From: Acidobacteriaceae bacterium
GTDB taxonomy: Bacteria > Acidobacteriota > Terriglobia > Bryobacterales > Bryobacteraceae
Direction of reading: 5' to 3'
Assembly: GCA_020247055.1 (NCBI GenBank)
Contig: JADCJL010000023.1
Location: 25,296 to 89,295 of the forward strand
Length of the DNA stretch: 64,000 nt
The notes beneath the pieces were generated by a model that was not told the origin of the DNA, searched no databases, and worked only from the letters and a program-made list of their open reading frames with translations. Of this stretch, positions 57,955 to 64,000 are shown piece after piece; the stretch's first letter is position 1; each line of letters starts with the position of its first letter. A program made the translations under genes and the position numbers.

Positions 57955-59105
57955 GCGATCCGGTACCGCTCCACGACGTCCTCATCCACGTCCACCCCCA
58001 ACCCCGGCCCCTCCGGCACCCGCAGGTAACCCTCCTCGAGCCGGATCGGGTTCCTCACCAGCGCCCGGCTCAGCGGCCCCTGCGACGTGTTGAACTCCAC
58101 AAACTCCGCCCGCCGCGCGAACGCGGTCAGGTGCAGCGACGCCGCCGTCAACAGGTCCGACGACCACGAATGCGGCACCACCAGCCGGTTGGCCCGCTCC
58201 GCCATGTGGACAATCTTCCGCCCCACCGTAAACCCGCCGCACCGCGTCAAATCCGGCTGCAGAACATCCACGCCCCCGCGCTCAATCAACTGCTGAAACC
58301 CCCAGTCCGTCGCCTCCTGCTCACCGCACGCAATCGGCACCCGCACCGCTTCGGCCACCTGCCGGTATCCGTCGTAGTTCTCCGGATGCAGCAACTCCTC
58401 GACAAAATACGGCCGGTAAGGCGCCAGCGAATCCACCAGCCGGATCGCCTCCTTCGGCGTCCGCTCCACAAACCATCCCGTATCCACCAGCAAATCCCGC
58501 TCCGCCCCCAACGCCTCCCGCGCCGCCTCCACCAACGCCACGTCCCGCCGCTCGTTCTGCCCAAAGCCGCCCCAGCCGAACTTCACCGCCGTAAACCCCT
58601 GCGCCGTATAATGCGCCACCGCCTCCGTCATCGCCTCCGGCCGGCCCCGAAACAGCGTCGACGCGTACGCCCGCACCCGCTCCCGCCACCTCCCGCCCAG
58701 CAGAATATGCACCGGCTGCCCGTACGCCTTACCGCAAATGTCCCACAACGCAATATCCAGCGCCGAAATCGCCTGCAGCGCCACCCCCCGCCGCCCGTAG
58801 TAAATGCTGCCCCGGTACATCCGGTACCACAGCCGCTCCACCTCCAGCGGATTCTCCCCCACCAGCAGCGTCGCCAGCCCGTCGAAACACTCCATCCCCG
58901 GCTCCAAACTCCACTTCGGCGCATCCACGCACGCCTTCGCCACGGGCGCGCACGTCTCTACATCGCTCCACCCCGTCAGTCCCGTATCGGTCGTCACCTT
59001 CACGAGACCCATGTAAGTCGGCCCCTCCGGCTCCGCCGCCGAATCGGAGTTGTTATACAACCCCGGCGACTTCAACACCAGTAACTCCACGCTCGCTATC
59101 TTCAC
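57951..59105 (-). CDS. Mandelate racemase/muconate lactonizing enzyme family (enolase superfamily)
   Basis: 384 residues from a GTG at 59105. Capping domain then (beta/alpha)-barrel. Catalytic residues: K in FTAVKFGWGGFG, metal ligands D in LLVDTGWFVE, E in YFVEELLHPENYDGY and E in IACGEQEATDWGF, D of LQPDLTRCGGFT, and H of VVPHSWSSD. The K-x-G and H pattern is of the mandelate racemase-type acid-sugar dehydratase subgroup (D-galactonate/rhamnonate-like), but substrate is open. Cytoplasmic. The GTG overlaps the aspartoacylase-like stop (GTGA), so it is the second gene of a two-gene operon divergent from the IclR regulator. Confidence 0.93.
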   Translation of the reverse strand: MKIASVELLVLKSPGLYNNSDSAAEPEGPTYMGLVKVTTDTGLTGWSDVETCAPVAKACVDAPKWSLEPGMECFDGLATLLVGENPLEVERLWYRMYRGSIYYGRRGVALQAISALDIALWDICGKAYGQPVHILLGGRWRERVRAYASTLFRGRPEAMTEAVAHYTAQGFTAVKFGWGGFGQNERRDVALVEAAREALGAERDLLVDTGWFVERTPKEAIRLVDSLAPYRPYFVEELLHPENYDGYRQVAEAVRVPIACGEQEATDWGFQQLIERGGVDVLQPDLTRCGGFTVGRKIVHMAERANRLVVPHSWSSDLLTAASLHLTAFARRAEFVEFNTSQGPLSRALVRNPIRLEEGYLRVPEGPGLGVDVDEDVVERYRIA

Positions 59106-60115
59106 CGCACCACCTCCTGCGCAATCACGAATAACGTCTGCCCCTTCACCGGCCGGGCGCTCCGGTGCGTCATCAGTAGATAACCCGCCCGGTCCGCCCG
59201 AATCTCCCGCGGCGCCTCCCCCTGATCGGAAAAGTCATGCAGCCGCCCCAGCAACTCCCCCGCCTCCACCGCCGCGCCCAGCTCCGCCAGCGGCTCCCAA
59301 ACCCCGTCCCGCGGACACGGCACGTACGCCGACAGCTCCGCCGCCGCCACCAGCTTCGCCGGCCCCGCACCCGCCGGCCGGATCGCCCGCACCGGACCCT
59401 CCAACAGCCCGTAATGCCGCAGCACGTTTCCAACCCCCTCGTACGCGTGCCGTATCCCCACCGGGTCCGCCGTCTCGCCCGCCCCGAACTCGCCGCCAAT
59501 CGCAATCTTCCCCAACGCCTCCGCCTCGTCCGTCAACAACCCGGAAGCCATCGCCGACGAGTAGATGAACAGAAAAGGAGTATCAAACAGCCGCGCCACC
59601 GTCTCGATCTCGGCCGCCTGCGCCGCGTCCGCAATCGGGTGAAACGACGTGCACAGCGGAAACGCCCCCTCCCGCCCCCCCGCGTGGATGTCAATCACCA
59701 CCCGCCCCAGCGGAAACACCCGCGTCGTCACAAAATGCGCAATCCGCGACGATAGCGTCCCCCGCGCACTCCCCGGAAACGCCCGGTTCATGTTCACCCC
59801 GTCCACCGGCGAAACCCGCGTGTTCGCCACGCATGCGGTCTCCGAAAGCTGCGGCATCAGCACCACCCGCCCCGCCATCCGCGCCGGATCCAGATCCCGG
59901 CACAACCGCTTCACCGCAATCTGCCCTTCGTACTCATTCCCGTGCGTCCCCCCAAACACCAACACCCCATGAGGATTCTCCCCCCGTAACCCGTTCACCA
60001 CCGTCAACGGCACCAGCGAATACCCCCACGTCCCGTCCAACGGAAACGCCACCTGATAATGCGTCACCCCGGGACGCGCAAAATCCACTGCCTGCGGCTC
60101 CACAATCATAGCCAT
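59102..60115 (-). CDS. Succinylglutamate desuccinylase/aspartoacylase-family zinc deacylase
   Basis: 337 residues. Zinc-site residues of the M14-like AstE/ASPA family: VFGGTHGNEYEGQIAVKRL (H and E), VVIDIHAGGREG (H), and the catalytic Glu in IAIGGEFGAGE. The DPARMAGRVVLMPQ and SPVDGVNMNRAFPG blocks are typical; the C-terminal lipoyl-like hammerhead GVWEPLAELGAAVEAGELLGRLHDFSD matches DoeB/ectoine-type deacetylases and the dipeptidase-like branch. It would remove an acyl group from an N-acyl amino acid or a similar compound. First gene of the operon with the enolase-superfamily enzyme; divergent from the IclR regulator. Confidence 0.9.
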   Translation of the reverse strand: MAMIVEPQAVDFARPGVTHYQVAFPLDGTWGYSLVPLTVVNGLRGENPHGVLVFGGTHGNEYEGQIAVKRLCRDLDPARMAGRVVLMPQLSETACVANTRVSPVDGVNMNRAFPGSARGTLSSRIAHFVTTRVFPLGRVVIDIHAGGREGAFPLCTSFHPIADAAQAAEIETVARLFDTPFLFIYSSAMASGLLTDEAEALGKIAIGGEFGAGETADPVGIRHAYEGVGNVLRHYGLLEGPVRAIRPAGAGPAKLVAAAELSAYVPCPRDGVWEPLAELGAAVEAGELLGRLHDFSDQGEAPREIRADRAGYLLMTHRSARPVKGQTLFVIAQEVVR

Positions 60116-60237
60116 AGCCTACGGACCCGCACGGCCACGGTCAACCCCACCTCGCATTTCGTCCACCATCCCGAACAATTCGCCCCTATGCATTGCCCTG
60201 CGCCCACTATCCGTTCAGAATGCGGGAAGGAGAGAAT
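60116..60237. promoter_or_regulatory. Divergent promoter region between aspartoacylase-like operon and iclR
   Basis: 122 bases between divergent starts. It must hold both promoters and, by family habit, an IclR binding site. CGCATT (near 60154) and AATGCG (near 60219) are inverted copies about 60 bases apart. GGAAGGAGAGAAT directly before 60238 is the iclR ribosome site. Confidence 0.5.
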
Positions 60238-61014
60238 ATGTCCGCCAACGCTACCGCGGTCGAACGGGCCCTCGCCATCCTCGAGTATCTCGACGGCTCC
60301 CGTCGCGGCCTGAACATCTCGGAGATCAGCCGCAAACTGAGCATCCCCAAAAGTTCGGCCCACGTCATCATCATCACCCTCGAACGCCTCGGCTACATTC
60401 AAAAACGCACCGACTCCCTCCACTACACCCTCGGTCTCAAAGCCTACGGCCTCGGCCAGGGCATGGTGCGCGGCCTGTCCATCTCCGAACTCGCCCTGCC
60501 TCACCTCCGCGCCCTCGCCGACCAGCTCCGCCTCCCCGTCCACCTCGCCGTCCCCGACGGCGACCAGGGCGTCTACATCCAGAAAGCCGACGCCCCCGGC
60601 CTCATCAAGTTCGACACCTACGTCGGCCGCCGCATGGACCTCCACTGCACCGGTGTCGGCAAGGTCCTCCTCGCCTGGGGCCCGCCCGAGATCCTCGAAC
60701 GCCTCCTCGTCAAGCCCACCTACATCCGCTACACCAAGAACACCATCACCAACCCCAAGGCCCTGCAGCGCGAAATGGCCATCGTCCGCAAACAGCGCTG
60801 GGCGCTCGACGACGAAGAGGAAGAAATCGGCGTCCGCTGCGTCGCCGTCCCCGTCTTCCAGGAATCCGGCCGCTTCGTCGCCGGCCTCTCCGTCACCGGC
60901 ACCACCGGCCAGATCCCCATGCCCGACGCCGAGGCGATCGCCAAACGCCTCCACCTCACCGCCGCCGCCATCTTCGCCCCCGCCGGTCTAGAGGTCGATC
61001 CCCAGCAGACTTAG
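60238..61014 (+). CDS. IclR-family transcriptional regulator
   Basis: 258 residues from the ATG at 60238 behind a strong AAGGAGAG; the ORF track starts 15 codons earlier without such a site. The N-terminal winged helix-turn-helix is typical IclR (ATAVERALAILEYLDGSRRGLNISEISRKLSIPKSSAHVIIITLERLGYIQKR). The effector domain follows (MDLHCTGVGKVLLAW, IGVRCVAVPVFQESGRFVAGLSVTGTTGQI). IclR proteins control catabolic operons by sensing the substrate or a product. The divergent acylase/enolase-superfamily operon and the convergent amidohydrolase are its likely targets. The last 27 bases overlap the amidohydrolase gene on the other strand. Confidence 0.93.
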   Translation: MSANATAVERALAILEYLDGSRRGLNISEISRKLSIPKSSAHVIIITLERLGYIQKRTDSLHYTLGLKAYGLGQGMVRGLSISELALPHLRALADQLRLPVHLAVPDGDQGVYIQKADAPGLIKFDTYVGRRMDLHCTGVGKVLLAWGPPEILERLLVKPTYIRYTKNTITNPKALQREMAIVRKQRWALDDEEEEIGVRCVAVPVFQESGRFVAGLSVTGTTGQIPMPDAEAIAKRLHLTAAAIFAPAGLEVDPQQT

Positions 61015-61839
61015 CGAGTCCCGCGTAAACATCTCCTCCATCCGGTCCAGGTTCAGCCGCGGCAGCCGCGTCCCTTCGAGCATATCGTTCAACGCCCGCA
61101 TCCCCGCGATGGTCTTGTCGATCGTCGTAAATGGATAATCGCTCCCCAGCAGCAGCTTGTGCCAAACGCCGTACTCCTGCAGCAACATCAGCGAGTGATA
61201 GTTCTGAAACGGCCGGTAATGCAGCGCCGAGCAGTCGGCGTACACGTGCGGATGCTTCCGGATCGTCGCCACGCACTCGCCCTCGTAGGGATGCCCCAGG
61301 TGCGCCAGAATCATCCGCACCTCCGGAAACCGCGTCGCTACTTCGTCCAGATGCCGCGGCAGCGTGCAGTCCAGCGAAGCCTGCGCCACAAATGTCGTCC
61401 CCGTATGCAGCAGCACCGGCAAGCCATGCTTCTGCGCGTACGCCCACAAATCATCCAGCTTCCGGTCCTGCGGATAAAACCCGGCGTACATGGGCATTAA
61501 CTTGATGCCCTTTAACTTCAGGTTTCGATGGCCCTCTTCTAACTCCTCCCGCCATCCCGGCTGCGTCGGGTCGAGCGCCATAAACCCAATCAACCGGTCC
61601 GCATGCTGCGCCACGTAAGCGGCTACTTCCTGGTCCGAGACCCACAAACCCGATAACTTCGCCTTCCCGCCAAACACGATGGTCTTATCCACTACCGTGG
61701 CTCCGGCCCGGTAGTCTTCGTAGCGAACCGTCAGATCCACATCCTCCCCGTTGCCTCGCGCCCGCCGCGCCTGCGCCTTGAAGTCATCGGAAAAGTGGCG
61801 GGGGTACTCCCACCAGTGGCTATGAACGTCAATGATCAT
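60988..61839 (-). CDS. Amidohydrolase-2 family TIM-barrel metal hydrolase/decarboxylase
   Basis: 283 residues from the ATG at 61839 (MIIDVHSHWWEYPRHF). The metal site DVHSH opens the barrel. Others: ALDPTQPGWREELEEG, LKGIKLMPMYAGFYPQDRKLDDLWAYAQKHGLPVLLHTGTTF with its His, VRMILAHLGHPYEGECVATIRKHPHVYADCSAL with a further His, and KLLLGSDYPFTT with the catalytic Asp. This group includes ACMS/isoorotate-type decarboxylases and lactonases such as 4-sulfomuconolactone or D-galactarolactone hydrolases. A lactonase role for an acid-sugar pathway would fit the linked enolase-superfamily enzyme; this is inference. Cytoplasmic. Confidence 0.88.
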   Translation of the reverse strand: MIIDVHSHWWEYPRHFSDDFKAQARRARGNGEDVDLTVRYEDYRAGATVVDKTIVFGGKAKLSGLWVSDQEVAAYVAQHADRLIGFMALDPTQPGWREELEEGHRNLKLKGIKLMPMYAGFYPQDRKLDDLWAYAQKHGLPVLLHTGTTFVAQASLDCTLPRHLDEVATRFPEVRMILAHLGHPYEGECVATIRKHPHVYADCSALHYRPFQNYHSLMLLQEYGVWHKLLLGSDYPFTTIDKTIAGMRALNDMLEGTRLPRLNLDRMEEMFTRDSLSLLGIDL

Positions 61840-61890
61840 GCCGCCAGCATACCCCAACCCCGTCCCCCGCCGCGCCGGCCCGCCTCCGGA

Positions 61891-64000
61891 TCAAGGCAGC
61901 CCCTCCGCCATCACCAGATCCGCATCGTCAAACTCATACTGCGGAATCAAAACATCCCGCTCATCCGGCGAAACATCCATCCCCCACCCTGGCGGCTTGT
62001 CCAGCCCAAACAGAAACTCGTTCTTCCCGTCGCTCTCCCGCTGCCGGTAAACCCCCTGCCGCGGCAGCGGACTCGCGTAGTAAATCCACCCGTTCCGCAG
62101 CGTAAACGTCGTTCGGTGGCTCAGCGAACCCACCACCTGCTCCACCGCCCCGCCCCCCCGCCGCAGGCGATAAATCCCGTTCCTCTCGTTCCGCTTCGTA
62201 AAGTAGATCCACTCGCCGTCGTCAGTCTCCCGCACAAACGCCGCCTCCACCGCGGCCACCGCCTCCCGGCGCCCCTCTCCGGAAAGCGGCCAGCGCTCGA
62301 GCAACGGACTGTTCTCCCGCAGAAAGCTGATGTATGCCGCCGTGCCGTCCTTGGCCACGCCCACCAGTCGCGCCCCTTGCGGAACCCGCAGCTTCGCCGT
62401 CAATGGCGCACCTCCCACCCCTTCGGCCTGAAACAACGCCGCCCCCTGCTCCGGCTGCTGGGCAAATACCGACAACACCGCCGCTGGCCCCCACGCCAAC
62501 CAAGCCTTCTCCGCCCGGTCAAAACGGCTCACCTGCACCGGGTTCGCCCCGTCCGCCCCGCTCACCCACGCCTGCAGCGCCCCCGATCGCTCCGATAAAA
62601 ACGCCACTCGCCTACCGTCCGCCGAATACCTCGGCTCTTCGTCCAGCGCCGTCGTCGAAAGCAGCCGCTCCCCCGCGTACCCCCCTGCCACGCCCCTGCG
62701 AAATCGCCACAGGTCACAATCCTCCCGGTTCCGCACCACCACCAGACCGGACTCCTTCACCCGTACCACCCCCTCCTCCACCGCCTCGGCAAACTCCGGT
62801 ATCGCCTCCGGCTCACGCCCTATCCGGACTCTCCATAGCCCCCGCCGCGTCAAAGTCCCCGCCGTGAAAACCACGCCATCCCCATCCGCGAACCAGCTCG
62901 GATGAAACACCCGCCGCTCCAGCCGGGTCACCCGTCGCATCTCGCCCTCCGGTCTTCCCGCCGGACTCACGGCCGTCACATACACGTCCCCCTTCTCCCG
63001 CGTCTGGTAACGGCAAAACGCCAGTTGCCGCCCATCGCGGCTTACCGCTACGTCAATATCATCCACAAATCCAGGTGGCGCCGGGAAAATCTCCCGCTTC
63101 CCGGTCGCCAATTCCAAGGTTTGCAGCGTGTAGGCCCCTCCCGGAATCGCGGCTTCCGTCAAAATCAGGTGCCGTCCATCGGCGCTGTAGGTGAAACTCT
63201 GGATCTCCCCCGCATGCACCGGATGAGGCGTTCCGCCCGCCGCGGGCATGCGCAGCAGCGTCTGCGGACCCTTCATTCTCCGCCTCCGGAACACCACCCA
63301 CTGCCCATCCGGCGAAACCGCCGGCCGGTCGTCCTTGCTGTCACCGGACGTCAGCGCTCGCGTCTCTCCGCTTGCCAAATCCAGCACGTACAAACTGCGA
63401 TTGCCCTCTTGATACACACCATGGGAGAAGTAAAGCAGCTTGCCGTCGGGGGAAAACGCCGGGTCAGACTCCACCCCCTTCAACTGCGTCAACACCCGTA
63501 ACGCCGCCGGCTTCCGCAGCGCACTCCCCGTATTCCACCAAACTCCCCCCACCACCACCGCCGCCAACCCCACTCCGATCGCCACCCGGCTCCACCGCTG
63601 CCGCCGCAACCCCGCCTCCACGCCCTCCCGAAAACGCCGCACCGACTCCGGCCGCGCCCCCGGGTCCGCCGCCATCCCCCGCTCCATCATCCGCCGCACC
63701 CCGCCCGCCGCCCCCGGAAACAGCTCTCCCGCTATCCGGGCCAGCGCATAGATATCGGAACCGACGCTAACCCTCCCCGTCAACTGCTCCGGCGCCCGGT
63801 ACCCTCCCGTCCCCCACGAAACCTCCTCCCCCCCGCTCCCTAACGCCTGCGCAATCCCGAAATCCACCACCGTCACCCGCGGCTCCGCGCCTCCCCCCTC
63901 GTGCACCAGAATGTTCTCCGGCTTCAAATCCAGGTGCAGCACCCCCGCCTCATGACACGTCTGCAGCACGTCCGCCAACTGCCGGAAGATCGCCAGCGCC
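61891..64000 (-). CDS. Ser/Thr protein kinase fused to TolB-like propeller (5' end cut by window)
   Basis: The frame is open to the right edge (ALAIFRQ precedes the first listed residue), so about the first 100 residues of the kinase lie outside. Kinase remnants: HEAGVLHLDLKPENILVHEG, VTVVDFGIAQAL and RAPEQLTGRVSVGSDIYALARIAGEL. The usual HRD is HLD, so this is a non-RD kinase, but Asp, Asn and DFG remain. One transmembrane helix (VAIGVGLAAVVVGGVWW) separates it from an exported six-bladed WD40/TolB-like propeller (DPAFSPDGKLLYFSH, SPDGQWVVFRR, SRDGRQLAFCR, PRYSADGRRVAFLSER, VSPDERDVLI). The design senses something outside and signals by phosphorylation within. Common in Acidobacteria. Confidence 0.9.
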   Translation of the reverse strand, partial: ALAIFRQLADVLQTCHEAGVLHLDLKPENILVHEGGGAEPRVTVVDFGIAQALGSGGEEVSWGTGGYRAPEQLTGRVSVGSDIYALARIAGELFPGAAGGVRRMMERGMAADPGARPESVRRFREGVEAGLRRQRWSRVAIGVGLAAVVVGGVWWNTGSALRKPAALRVLTQLKGVESDPAFSPDGKLLYFSHGVYQEGNRSLYVLDLASGETRALTSGDSKDDRPAVSPDGQWVVFRRRRMKGPQTLLRMPAAGGTPHPVHAGEIQSFTYSADGRHLILTEAAIPGGAYTLQTLELATGKREIFPAPPGFVDDIDVAVSRDGRQLAFCRYQTREKGDVYVTAVSPAGRPEGEMRRVTRLERRVFHPSWFADGDGVVFTAGTLTRRGLWRVRIGREPEAIPEFAEAVEEGVVRVKESGLVVVRNREDCDLWRFRRGVAGGYAGERLLSTTALDEEPRYSADGRRVAFLSERSGALQAWVSGADGANPVQVSRFDRAEKAWLAWGPAAVLSVFAQQPEQGAALFQAEGVGGAPLTAKLRVPQGARLVGVAKDGTAAYISFLRENSPLLERWPLSGEGRREAVAAVEAAFVRETDDGEWIYFTKRNERNGIYRLRRGGGAVEQVVGSLSHRTTFTLRNGWIYYASPLPRQGVYRQRESDGKNEFLFGLDKPPGWGMDVSPDERDVLIPQYEFDDADLVMAEGLP

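Noticed and set aside
1-64000. tRNA, rRNA, CRISPR, insertion sequences or prophage
   Set aside because: Looked for TTCGA-type T-arms, spaced repeats, transposase motifs and phage structural genes; none found that stand up.

Overview
The window looks like chromosomal DNA of a diderm, flagellated, GC-rich bacterium. The gene repertoire fits an Acidobacteriota member of the Solibacter/Bryobacter type: a DUF1501 plus DUF1549/DUF1553 pair, a haem protein with a copper-monooxygenase-like domain, a Ser/Thr kinase fused to a TolB-like propeller, a neutral-ceramidase-domain protein and several exported Tat-type proteins. This is inference from gene content; no rRNA or tRNA was found to confirm it. I saw no insertion sequence, prophage, CRISPR array or RNA gene. 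Genes are packed densely: no gap between supported genes exceeds about 205 bases, so there is no unexplained long non-coding stretch.

Layout. 0-6.6 kb: the end of a SNF2 helicase, two tandem paralogues of an unrecognised family and an M20 (AbgB-like) hydrolase. 6.6-9.9 kb (minus): lysA and two related c-type haem proteins, the larger carrying a PHM-like copper domain. 10-14.1 kb: a flagellar block (flgM, an flgN-like gene, flgK, flgL) followed by an exported propeller-like protein. 14.3-21 kb: a sugar-isomerase-like protein, a small ORF and a three-gene heavy-metal RND efflux operon. 21-26.5 kb: RidA, DUF1501, DUF1553, a LacI regulator and a hotdog thioesterase. 26.5-29 kb (minus): ECF sigma factor, zinc anti-sigma factor, an exported protein and a 75-residue protein. 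29-31.4 kb: thiolase and aminotransferase. 31.4-34.8 kb (minus): a membrane sugar transferase, an OPRT-like protein and a ceramidase-like protein. 34.8-41.4 kb: tetR, an RND adaptor and a giant gene joining an RND pump to a TolC-type channel. 41.4-47 kb: dnaB, an SRPBCC protein, a sugar ABC transporter without its binding protein, and a sigma-54 activator. 47-57.9 kb: a TPR protein, exported proteins of unknown role, an alpha/beta hydrolase, an SDR, a CPBP-type membrane protein, a 57-residue Cys-rich protein, a PQQ dehydrogenase and a pentahaem cytochrome. 58-61.9 kb: an enolase-superfamily enzyme, an aspartoacylase-like enzyme, an IclR regulator and an amidohydrolase, probably one catabolic locus. 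61.9-64 kb: a kinase-propeller protein running off the window.

The genes work in modules: two complete efflux systems, one sigma/anti-sigma switch, one late flagellar block, two extracytoplasmic haem/quinoprotein redox modules and one IclR-linked catabolic cluster. The strongest oddity is the RND-TolC joint ORF (36653-41398). It has an in-frame TTG preceded by GGAG, followed directly by a signal-peptide-like segment at the junction, so it may yield a fusion protein, two proteins, or both. At larger scale, G/C strand skew flips in blocks of roughly 8-18 kb regardless of gene direction, and five of twelve convergent gene pairs overlap by exactly the 4 bases of interlocked stop codons.
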